Part shown: in pieces, positions 1-5,584 of the stretch
Numbering within the stretch: position 1 is the stretch's first letter
How the letters are laid out: the number at the start of each line of letters is the position of its first letter
Assembly (NCBI GenBank): GCA_900557585.1
Contig: USTJ01000055.1
Coordinates: 1-5,584, forward strand
DNA from: an uncultured Eubacteriales bacterium
GTDB lineage: Bacteria; Bacillota; Clostridia; Christensenellales; UBA1242
Reading direction: 5' to 3'
Length of the DNA stretch: 5,584 nt
Translations under genes and position numbers: made by a program
Notes under the pieces: generated by a model
What the model was told of the DNA's origin: nothing
What the model saw: the letters and a program-made list of their open reading frames with translations, nothing else
Database searches by the model: none

Positions 1-3000
1 TCACACCGCCAAAGTCAACATAGAACACGCTGTCAACATAGAACACATTGAGTGTCACGCCGTTGAATGATGCTTTGATATATCCGCTCAAACGGTTTTC
101 TTCTGAAATATATTTGATTCCATATTCAGCAAGAACAATGTTGTGTTCTCCACCAAAGATAAAGTCAATGTGCATTGTTCCGCTGATAACTTTGTTTTTC
201 AAAGTTTCATAGGTTGAAACAGCAAGGTCTGCCAAACGGTCAAGTCTGATATATTCTTCTTTCTCGCTTGTGCCAAGAGTTTTGATTTGTTTTTCGGCTG
301 TGTCAAACTTCACATCAATGTCAACTGCACCATTTTCAAATTCGAACTTGTCAATTTTGATTTTTGAAAGTGCAGAGTTATCAAGGTCAATTTCAATTTG
401 AAGTTCTGGCAAGTTTTCAATTGTGCCATCTTCCAAAACAAGAACAATTTTGTTTGCATTGATTTGTGCATTCAAAATGCTTTCTGCAAGTTTTGAAATG
501 TTGAGTTTTTCTTTCATGTTGCCACTGCCAAGATCAATGTCAAGGTCTGAAAGAATCTCTTTAATACTTCCACAATTCAAAATGTCAATTACTTTTGAAA
601 TGATGTTGTTATATTGATTTTGGTCTTTTCCAAACTTTTGCAAAATTGTGTGAACAGTTTCCAAAATCTTGTCGGTTGCAACTTTAACTTTGAAATTGTT
701 AAGGTTTGCATAGATTGTGTTATCTTGCAAAATTGTTTCAAGAGAAATTTTCTTTCCTTGATAAACTGCTTCGATAAGCGCAAACATGTTGTTTTCATAT
801 GCTGTTTTTTGTTTGTTTAAAGCAACAACAAAGTCATATTCTTTGTTATAGTATGCTCCATCTTTGCTATAAAGCGATGCAGAGATGTTGGCATTAAGTT
901 TGTCTGATTCAAGAGTGTTTAAAACATTGTTTAAAAGTGTTTCAACATCAAGATATTTTTCTTTTTCAACATTTGCAGGTTTAACACTTGTGAAATAGAA
1001 GTTTGCTTTCACAGAAACTTCGTTGCCCTCTTTTGTGATAAAGTTCAAAAGTTCAAACGAAGAAATTTGATTGTTTCTGATTTCAATTTTAAATGTGATA
1101 TCTGTTGAAAGCCCCAAAATGTTGCCATCAAGTTTTGCATAGATTTCGTTTGTGTTGATTTTGAAATCTTTAACACTTTGCAAAAGTGAAACATCAAATG
1201 ATTGCAAGTTTTCTGGCAAATATGATTTGAGTTTTTCAAGCAAGCCATTCACCATTTTTGTTGCTTGCTCTTTATTCACCATTCCGCCAGCAAGTTCTTT
1301 AATCCAATCAAGATTGAACTTCACCAAAATGTTTTGAAGTTTTGCATAGATTTGTTTTTCAAATGCTTGAACATCAAAATCATATTTTTCGCCATTCAAG
1401 GTCAATTTTCCGTTTGCAAACAAATATTCGCTTGCTTTGTTCATTCCAACAGTTGCAGAAAGTGAAACGCGGTTGCCCTCTAAAACAGAAGAAAGAACAA
1501 CACTTGCTTTTGCCTCGTTCAAACTTTGAAGGCTCTTTACATTTTGATAAAGTGCATATGCATCAAGATATTTTGTTTTGTCAAATTCTTTTTCAGAAAT
1601 TGTGTTTGAAAGAACTTCAATCTCTCCCGAAACGACATATTCATTGAAACCAAAGTTTTCAAGATAGATGTCTGAAACAATGTTTTTTTCAATGTTTAAA
1701 ACAAAATGTCCAATTCCAGAAAGTCCGAAAACTGAAAGGTCAACCGAAACTTCAATTCCAGAAGCATTGATTTTCACTTCTTTGATTGCATCAAGTTTTT
1801 CTTTGATGTCTTCAAACTTCATGTTTTCAAATTGTTTTTGAAGTTCGTTTCTAAGTTTTTCAAGGGTTTCTTGTTTCTTTTCTTCAATGTTGTTTTCAAC
1901 GTTAAATTCGTCAAGAAGTTTTATAAAATCTGCTTTGTTCATCTTTACAAAAACATTGTCAATTTGAACATAGGCAGTGTCGCCCTCATAGATTGCAGAA
2001 ATGTTGAACTCTTGACCAATGTCAAGCATAAGATTTGTGTTTAAATATGGTTTTCTGAAATCAAATGCAACATTTCCAGAAAGCAAAGCAACTCTGTCAC
2101 TGTTTTTCAAAAGTTCAAGATTTGCTTTAATGTCGAATGCTGAAGAACTGTAAAATTTAGCATTTTCTTTTGCTAATTCATATAAGTTGAAATATTCTTC
2201 TTTGTTTTCAGCCGAAATTTCTTTTTCAGATTTTTCAAAACTGATTTCAAATGAAATTTGATTTTCTTTATATTTGAAAGAAGCAACAATGTTTTCAATT
2301 TTAGAATCTGAAAGTGAAACTGTAACAATTCCATATTCAGTGTCCAAAACAAGTTTGTCGTTTGAAACTTCAAGTTTTTTGATTTTGTCTAAAATTTCAA
2401 AAATGTTTGAAATGTTCACGCCTTTTGCTTTTTCTGTAAGGCTTGAAATCAACTCATCATTAAACGCAAACTTTCCGTTTGTTCCAATAAATTTTGAAAC
2501 AAGGTCTTGAATCTTGTTCCCCGCAAGGTTCACAAGTTCGTCGGAAATCAAAATTTTCACATCGCCAAAGCAAACATAGGCATTGTTATTAATAAATTTG
2601 ACAAACATGTTTTCAAGTTTTCTTTCAGATGAAGAGTTCATTTTCACCATGAACGCATTGTCTTTGATTCTTGAAAGAACATTGAATCCAAAATCGAAAT
2701 CTCCATAGGTTGAAGAAAGCGACAAGTATACATTTGTTTCAAAGTTTTGCCAATTCTTCATGTCTGAAACAATGTTCATGACACGAGAAAGTTCAAGATA
2801 GTTTTTCTTTACAAGTCTTGTTTCTGGATTTTCAATAACAACGCTGTCTGAAAAAGCAATTGAAAGAGAAAGGTTTGCTTTGATGCCATAAAGTTCATAG
2901 GTTGAAACATCGGCACCTTTAATCATTCCCTCACTGTCGGTTATAATTGACGCAACCGCAAGGTTTTCAAAGTCGATTGTATTTTTCTTGTCTCCGTTTG

Positions 3001-3418
3001 GAAGAGTTTCTTCAACAGGGTTGTTGAGTGCTCCCATAAGCGAAGGAAGCATTTCTTCCATTTTTGCAGAAAGGTCTGCTTCACCAACTTTTTGTTTAAG
3101 TTCTGGGAAAAGGTCAAGAAGTTTTGTGCCAAGGTCTGCAAGATTTTTCACCTCTGCCTTTACACTCACGTTGTTGAATGAAACAAATATTGTGCTGTTA
3201 TAATAGATAACTGAAACTGCAAAAGTTCTGCCATCAATTTGAGTTTTCAAAAGTGCATCAACTTTAATGTTTGTTTGGTCTTGAATGTCAACACTTGCAA
3301 AAATCGAAAGGTTAATATTTTTGTTGTCATATTCAACTTCAATGTCACCCGAAATGTTAAATTGTTTGTGTTCATTGAATGTTGACAAAATTCCAGAGAA
3401 GAAACTGGTTTGTTCTGC
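1..3418 (-). repeat. Six tandem protein modules within the giant protein (five complete, one cut by the edge)
   Basis: Approximate module limits in residues (bases): 47-249 (3418-2810), 250-451 (2809-2204), 452-659 (2203-1580), 660-864 (1579-965), 865-1098 (964-263) and 1099 onward (262-1). Modules 2-6 open with K-x-x-Y-[LFI], the Tyr being 253, 455, 663, 868 and 1102, at spacings of 202, 208, 205 and 234. About 75 residues later each has a strand-turn-strand signature such as TAYVQIDNVFVK or TIYANLNNFKVK. The aligned aromatics are 124, 327, 529, 737, 949 and 1179, at spacings of 203, 202, 208, 212 and 230. A helical stretch of about 40-70 residues follows, then strands with a pattern like I-N-x-N-x-I and I-S-x-F. 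Module 1 lacks a clear opening K-x-x-Y. Similarity is at protein pattern level, not DNA identity, so the duplications are old. Confidence 0.82.
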
Positions 3419-3556
3419 GCCACCTTGGTTTCCACCGTCTGGAACGAAATTGTTGTTGTTAGTATTGTTTGCTGTTTTAGCAAGCCAAATTGTTCCAGTT
3501 GCTGACAGCATGAACATTATGACAAATGTTAAAACATAGGATAGAAATTTTTTCAT
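1..3556 (-). CDS. Giant exported or membrane-anchored protein of tandem ~205-residue modules (3' end outside window)
   Basis: Function not recognised. One uninterrupted leftward frame gives 1185 complete codons and is still open at base 1; the TGA read at 3-1 is out of frame. The start at 3556 is chosen because GAGGG lies 7 nt upstream. Residues 1-26 form a signal peptide or uncleaved anchor: MKK, a hydrophobic core (about 4-17), then SATGTIWLA. There is no lipobox cysteine. An Asn-rich linker follows (about 30-36). The rest is alternating beta strands and helical segments arranged as tandem degenerate modules of 202-234 residues. Only two cysteines (329, 995) and three tryptophans were read, which suits an extracytoplasmic protein. 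The module pattern (beta strands, an aromatic [YF]-V-x-h signature followed by V-K, then a helical insert) recalls the LolA/LppX-type lipoprotein fold, but that is inference from pattern only. It is the second gene of a unit with the dCMP deaminase. A role at the cell surface, in ligand or lipid binding or in envelope structure, is plausible but unproven. Confidence 0.9.
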   Translation of the reverse strand, partial: MKKFLSYVLTFVIMFMLSATGTIWLAKTANNTNNNNFVPDGGNQGGAEQTSFFSGILSTFNEHKQFNISGDIEVEYDNKNINLSIFASVDIQDQTNIKVDALLKTQIDGRTFAVSVIYYNSTIFVSFNNVSVKAEVKNLADLGTKLLDLFPELKQKVGEADLSAKMEEMLPSLMGALNNPVEETLPNGDKKNTIDFENLAVASIITDSEGMIKGADVSTYELYGIKANLSLSIAFSDSVVIENPETRLVKKNYLELSRVMNIVSDMKNWQNFETNVYLSLSSTYGDFDFGFNVLSRIKDNAFMVKMNSSSERKLENMFVKFINNNAYVCFGDVKILISDELVNLAGNKIQDLVSKFIGTNGKFAFNDELISSLTEKAKGVNISNIFEILDKIKKLEVSNDKLVLDTEYGIVTVSLSDSKIENIVASFKYKENQISFEISFEKSEKEISAENKEEYFNLYELAKENAKFYSSSAFDIKANLELLKNSDRVALLSGNVAFDFRKPYLNTNLMLDIGQEFNISAIYEGDTAYVQIDNVFVKMNKADFIKLLDEFNVENNIEEKKQETLEKLRNELQKQFENMKFEDIKEKLDAIKEVKINASGIEVSVDLSVFGLSGIGHFVLNIEKNIVSDIYLENFGFNEYVVSGEIEVLSNTISEKEFDKTKYLDAYALYQNVKSLQSLNEAKASVVLSSVLEGNRVSLSATVGMNKASEYLFANGKLTLNGEKYDFDVQAFEKQIYAKLQNILVKFNLDWIKELAGGMVNKEQATKMVNGLLEKLKSYLPENLQSFDVSLLQSVKDFKINTNEIYAKLDGNILGLSTDITFKIEIRNNQISSFELLNFITKEGNEVSVKANFYFTSVKPANVEKEKYLDVETLLNNVLNTLESDKLNANISASLYSKDGAYYNKEYDFVVALNKQKTAYENNMFALIEAVYQGKKISLETILQDNTIYANLNNFKVKVATDKILETVHTILQKFGKDQNQYNNIISKVIDILNCGSIKEILSDLDIDLGSGNMKEKLNISKLAESILNAQINANKIVLVLEDGTIENLPELQIEIDLDNSALSKIKIDKFEFENGAVDIDVKFDTAEKQIKTLGTSEKEEYIRLDRLADLAVSTYETLKNKVISGTMHIDFIFGGEHNIVLAEYGIKYISEENRLSGYIKASFNGVTLNVFYVDSVFYVDFGGV
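14..46. repeat. 18-bp tandem microrepeat inside the giant gene
   Basis: The 15-mer GTCAACATAGAACAC occurs at 14-28 and again at 32-46, a period of 18 bp. On the coding strand this gives VFYVDS followed by VFYVDF (residues 1171-1182). It keeps the frame and falls on the aromatic strand-turn-strand signature of module 6, where two successive beta strands are expected anyway. It may therefore be a recent slip duplication or a local coincidence of strand sequence. Confidence 0.7.
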
Positions 3557-3559
3557 ATA

Positions 3560-4024
3560 TTAACCCTCGAAATGATCAAGTTCAATTCCGGCTTCTTTGA
3601 TAAGTTGAAGAGAGAAGTCGTTTGGATACTCATCTTTATAAACGATTCTTTTGATTCCTGCATTGATAATCATTCGGGTGCAAACTGGGCATGGGCGATG
3701 AGTTACATAAATTGTTCCGCCATCAACAGAAACTCCCATTTTTGCCGCTTGGGCAATTGCGTTTTGTTCTGCGCACATTCCAATGCACATTTCAAGCATT
3801 GTTCCGCTTTTAATGTGAAGTTGGTCACGCAAACAAACCCCGCGTTCTTTGCAGTTTTTTACACCAGCAGGAGCACCATTATATCCTGTTGAAACAATTC
3901 TGTGGTTTTTTGTTATCACCGCTCCAACTTGTCTGTTTTCACGAATGCAAGAACTCCAAGAACCAACAAGACCTGCCATATCCATAAATCTTTTGTCCCA
4001 TTTTTGATTGATTTCAGATTTCAT
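3560..4024 (-). CDS. Deoxycytidylate (dCMP) deaminase, ComEB-like
   Basis: Converts dCMP to dUMP with release of ammonia, feeding thymidylate synthase; cytoplasmic and zinc-dependent. The 154-residue product shows the whole zinc-dependent cytidine/deoxycytidylate deaminase domain. It has VGAVI (33-37) and STGYNGAPAG (45-54), then the catalytic motif C84-A85-E86 with Glu86 as proton shuttle. The P111-C112-P113-V114-C115 motif supplies the other two zinc ligands. Most ComEB-type enzymes have His-Ala-Glu where this one has Cys-Ala-Glu, as in cytidine deaminases. Extra cysteines at 58, 64 and 80, near His70, lie where this subfamily often carries a second, structural metal site (inference). B. 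subtilis ComEB is longer (about 190 residues); this looks like a compact complete form. The start is supported by AAGGAG 5 nt upstream, and the gene ends in TAA 3 nt before the giant gene's ATG. The specificity dCMP rather than another deaminase substrate rests on the GYNGxP region and overall pattern. Confidence 0.93.
   Translation of the reverse strand: MKSEINQKWDKRFMDMAGLVGSWSSCIRENRQVGAVITKNHRIVSTGYNGAPAGVKNCKERGVCLRDQLHIKSGTMLEMCIGMCAEQNAIAQAAKMGVSVDGGTIYVTHRPCPVCTRMIINAGIKRIVYKDEYPNDFSLQLIKEAGIELDHFEG
3564..3568 (-). promoter_or_regulatory. Ribosome binding site of the giant gene, embedded in the end of the deaminase gene
   Basis: GAGGG on the minus strand lies 7 nt before the ATG at 3556. 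It is formed by the last two sense codons of the deaminase gene (GAG GGT, Glu153-Gly154). Terminating ribosomes therefore cover it, which favours translational coupling. It decides the start of the giant protein over the later in-frame ATGs at residues 14 and 16. Confidence 0.75.
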
Positions 4025-4029
4025 AAATG

Positions 4030-4035
4030 CTCCTT
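4030..4035 (-). promoter_or_regulatory. Ribosome binding site of the dCMP deaminase gene
   Basis: AAGGAG on the minus strand with a 5-nt spacer (CATTT) before the ATG at 4024. It is a near-perfect Shine-Dalgarno match and fixes the start of the deaminase. Confidence 0.85.
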
Positions 4036-4087
4036 AATGTGTTTTTCAAATTGGGCATGATAAAAGTGGCTCTAATTTGATTATTAA

Positions 4088-4116
4088 ATTATAACATAAT
4101 TTTTTATGCATGGCAA
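4088..4116 (-). promoter_or_regulatory. Sigma-70/A-type promoter for the deaminase-giant protein unit
   Basis: Read on the minus strand: -35 TTGCCA (4116-4111), a spacer of exactly 17 bp, and a perfect -10 TATAAT (4093-4088) preceded by an extended-minus-10 TG (TGT just upstream). The -35 matches the consensus at 5 of 6 bases. Transcription should begin near 4081, leaving a leader of about 57 nt before the ATG at 4024. As no other promoter of this quality is seen before 3556, it probably drives both leftward genes. Confidence 0.8.
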
Positions 4117-4128
4117 TAAAATTGCATA
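4105..4128. promoter_or_regulatory. Inverted repeat in the divergent promoter region, possible operator
   Basis: TATGCA (4105-4110) and TGCATA (4123-4128) are exact inverted copies separated by 12 nt. The repeat encloses the -35 box of the leftward promoter and touches a TATAAT (4127-4132) facing right. Inside it is a second short inverted repeat, GCAAT-AAA-ATTGC (4113-4125). A regulator bound here could affect both directions. The region is AT-rich, so chance palindromes are common; this is only a candidate. Confidence 0.35.
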
Positions 4129-4165
4129 TAATTTAATAAAAATACAATATTTATACATATATAAT
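4127..4165 (+). promoter_or_regulatory. Candidate -10 elements for the rightward ABC gene
   Basis: Perfect TATAAT hexamers on the plus strand occur at 4127-4132 and 4160-4165. Neither has a good -35 box 16-18 bp upstream. The second would place a start of transcription near 4172, giving a leader of only about 20-25 nt before ATG 4195. Both lie in very AT-rich DNA where the hexamer may occur by chance, so which one is used, if either, cannot be told. Confidence 0.35.
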
Positions 4166-4194
4166 ATATATGTAAGTCTTTTAAAAGTTCACTC

Positions 4195-5584
4195 ATGGGT
4201 GATATAAAACCACAAAAGAAAGCAAATAATAAATGCATGAGAAGTGCAAAAAACATTAAAATGTGGTATAGCGTTGCAAAACCAAACAATCTTGTTTGGT
4301 TTTTCCAATTCTTTTTTGCCTTTCTTGCAAGTGTTTTCAAGGTTGTTTCAAGCGTTCCTTCTGCAAATGCAATCTCAAGTCTTGTTGTTTTTGACCAAGA
4401 GGGCGCAACAAAAAATATTGTTGCAAGTTTCGTGCTTCTTGCACTTTATGCAATTTGTTGGCACATTCAATATTTGCTAGACAGCAAGCAACTTTCACAC
4501 ATCTATCCAAAAATTCAAAATAAAGTTTTTGAAAAAGTTTTTTCTGCCGACGACAGCAACTTTGTTTATAGTAGCCGGGAAAAACTTATAAACATTATTT
4601 CTAACAACACCATTCCTCTTTCAGATTTTTGCGATTTTTCTTCAATCAAATTTTCCTGTCTTTTCGAGTTTATAATTCTGCTTGTCATCATGTTTTTAAA
4701 CAGCCTTTATGTTGGACTCACAATTCTTGCCTGCTCGCTTGCAATTTATCTTCTCATTCACTTTGTAAGTCGTGGCATTGCAAAAAGAAATTTGAGCATT
4801 CTTGGTGAGCGCGACAAACTTTCAGAAACCTTTTCCGACATTATTCAAAACCGAATCATTGGTCAAGACTTCAACCTTAAAAGCAGTTTAAAAAATCGTT
4901 ACAGCGAAAATGTTTCAAGCATAATCAAACAATATAAAAAGCGAACAAGGCTCAAATCTTTTCGCGATAACTTTATTTATCTTTTCTATACAAGCGTTGT
5001 TTTTGTTTTAACCCTCTATCTTTCAAAACTTGTCTGCCATGGCACAATCAACCTTACAATATTTTTGGTTCTTGTTCCCTATCTCACTTCGGCAATAGAC
5101 AAAATCATGTGTTTTTGCAATATTTCAGAAGACATTGAAGAAAGCGCCATAAACGCCATGAGGGTGAAATCGCTTCTTGAAATGCCTCAAAAAGAGTTCA
5201 TCGAATTTGGAAAAAACACCGAAACCGACATTGATGGAGCAATTACATTTTCGTTTGTTTCATATTCAAGCGAAGACAAACCAAACAAAACTCTTGGAAC
5301 CATAAAACCATTTTTTGCACAAATTTTGCAACACCAAGTTGCACTTTTTCAAGGAGAAAAAGGATGTGGAAAACGTGCAATATTTTACATGCTTCGCCGA
5401 GGCATTCGTCCAGACACCGGAACAATTACTCTTGACACCATAAACATTTATGATTTTTCACAAGAACGCTATGTTTCTTTTGTAAACTATGTAACCGCAA
5501 AACCATATTTCTATACCGGAACAATTGAACAAAATTTAAAACTTATCTCACAAAGCAAAAGAAAAATTGTTGAAGCCTGCAAAA
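4195..5584 (+). CDS. ABC half-transporter (membrane domain plus divergent ATPase domain), 3' end outside window
   Basis: 463 residues are visible; related half-transporters usually have about 570-600, so most of the missing part is the second half of the ATPase domain. Predicted membrane helices are roughly 33-55, 74-95, 154-174, 176-192, 259-282 and 285-303, the six-helix layout of type I exporters. The segment between helices 2 and 3 carries a typical K-V-F-E-K-V-F and L-I-N-I-I-S-N-N pattern. The nucleotide-binding domain starts near 348. Its Walker A is G387-E-K-G-C-G-K393-R394, with Arg where Ser/Thr normally binds Mg2+. The Q-loop region Y432-V-T-A435-K-P has Ala instead of Gln, although the following GTIEQNL (442-448) is canonical. 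The A-loop V-S-Y-S-S shifts or lacks the usual aromatic. Walker B, signature and H-loop are off the edge. ATG 4195 is the first start after an in-frame TAA (4162-4164). It has no clear ribosome site, and ATGs at 4237 and 4261 are alternatives. Substrate unknown; probably pairs with a second half-transporter. Confidence 0.85.
   Translation, partial: MGDIKPQKKANNKCMRSAKNIKMWYSVAKPNNLVWFFQFFFAFLASVFKVVSSVPSANAISSLVVFDQEGATKNIVASFVLLALYAICWHIQYLLDSKQLSHIYPKIQNKVFEKVFSADDSNFVYSSREKLINIISNNTIPLSDFCDFSSIKFSCLFEFIILLVIMFLNSLYVGLTILACSLAIYLLIHFVSRGIAKRNLSILGERDKLSETFSDIIQNRIIGQDFNLKSSLKNRYSENVSSIIKQYKKRTRLKSFRDNFIYLFYTSVVFVLTLYLSKLVCHGTINLTIFLVLVPYLTSAIDKIMCFCNISEDIEESAINAMRVKSLLEMPQKEFIEFGKNTETDIDGAITFSFVSYSSEDKPNKTLGTIKPFFAQILQHQVALFQGEKGCGKRAIFYMLRRGIRPDTGTITLDTINIYDFSQERYVSFVNYVTAKPYFYTGTIEQNLKLISQSKRKIVEACK
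4278..4303. other. Perfect hairpin inside the 5' part of the ABC gene
   Basis: AAAACCAAAC (4278-4287) and GTTTGGTTTT (4294-4303) form a perfect 10-bp stem around the 6-nt loop AATCTT. On the plus strand the 3' arm ends in five T (4300-4304). It lies in codons 28-37, just before the first membrane helix. Its shape resembles a weak intrinsic terminator or attenuator, but only three of the ten pairs are G:C. It may simply reflect the codons for K-P-N-N-L-V-W-F. Confidence 0.45.

Noticed and set aside
1..3. TGA on the minus strand at the left edge as the stop codon of the giant gene
   Set aside because: The giant gene's codons occupy 4-2 and then 1 plus bases outside the window, so this TGA is out of frame and the gene continues.
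423..3539. Several short open frames of 60-100 codons on both strands across the giant gene
   Set aside because: They overlap a single uninterrupted 1185-codon frame, are rich in Phe/Leu/Ser from its reverse complement or shifted frames, and have no credible ribosome sites.
3479..3556. Lipoprotein signal peptide on the giant protein
   Set aside because: There is no cysteine in or after the hydrophobic core (residues 1-46), so no lipobox; an ordinary signal peptide or anchor fits better.
3572..3892. A 106-codon plus-strand open frame opposite the deaminase gene
   Set aside because: It is the antisense of a clear deaminase with all catalytic motifs and has no ribosome site or family resemblance.
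4278..4304. A genuine end-of-gene terminator
   Set aside because: The hairpin lies within the ABC reading frame, has few G:C pairs, and no gene ends upstream on the plus strand; it was kept only as a possible attenuator.
4104..4340. A 78-codon minus-strand frame with hydrophobic stretches opposite the start of the ABC gene
   Set aside because: It needs a TTG start without a ribosome site, runs through the leftward promoter's -35 box, and its hydrophobic stretches mirror the Phe/Leu-rich first helix of the ABC protein.
1..5584. CRISPR array, tRNA, rRNA or insertion sequence
   Set aside because: No regularly spaced DNA repeats, cloverleaf, rRNA-like stretch, transposase frame or terminal inverted repeats were seen; coding covers almost the whole window.
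1..5584. Alternative genetic code with TGA as tryptophan (Mollicutes-like)
   Set aside because: All tryptophans in the three genes use TGG, and no in-frame TGA occurs inside any of them.

Overview
This window is AT-rich (roughly one third G+C by eye) and densely coding. It has TAA stops, TGG for every tryptophan, and strong Shine-Dalgarno sites on the leftward genes. No gene uses TGA in frame as a sense codon, so the standard bacterial code fits. AT-richness, a ComEB-like dCMP deaminase and a sigma-70/A-type promoter suggest a low-GC Bacillota-type bacterium, perhaps an uncultured lineage. That placement is inference; there is no rRNA or marker gene here.

Layout: a leftward transcription unit fills positions 1-4093. 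It starts at a good promoter (4088-4116) and reads first a 154-residue dCMP deaminase (4024-3560). After a 3-nt gap it enters a giant exported or membrane-anchored protein that starts at 3556 and is still open at base 1 (1185 complete codons seen, C-terminus missing). Hand translation shows that this protein is built from tandem degenerate modules of about 202-234 residues. Five are complete and a sixth is cut by the window edge. Each module has the same order: a K-x-x-Y-[LFI] helix start, beta strands, an aromatic strand-turn-strand signature, a variable helical insert, and more beta strands.

An AT-rich divergent intergenic region (4025-4194) separates this unit from a rightward gene. That gene starts near 4195 and is open at the right edge (463 codons seen). 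It encodes an ABC half-transporter with six predicted membrane helices followed by a nucleotide-binding domain. This domain departs from consensus at the Walker A Ser/Thr (Arg), the Q-loop Gln (Ala) and probably the A-loop aromatic, so it may be a degenerate or regulatory ATPase half that works with a partner outside the window.

How the parts work together is not settled by the sequence. The deaminase supplies dUMP for thymidylate synthesis and has no obvious link to a surface protein. The coupling looks like operon convenience or an undescribed association. The two most interesting items are the tandem-module giant protein and the degenerate ABC domain. No RNA genes, CRISPR array, insertion sequence or convincing rho-independent terminator between genes was found.
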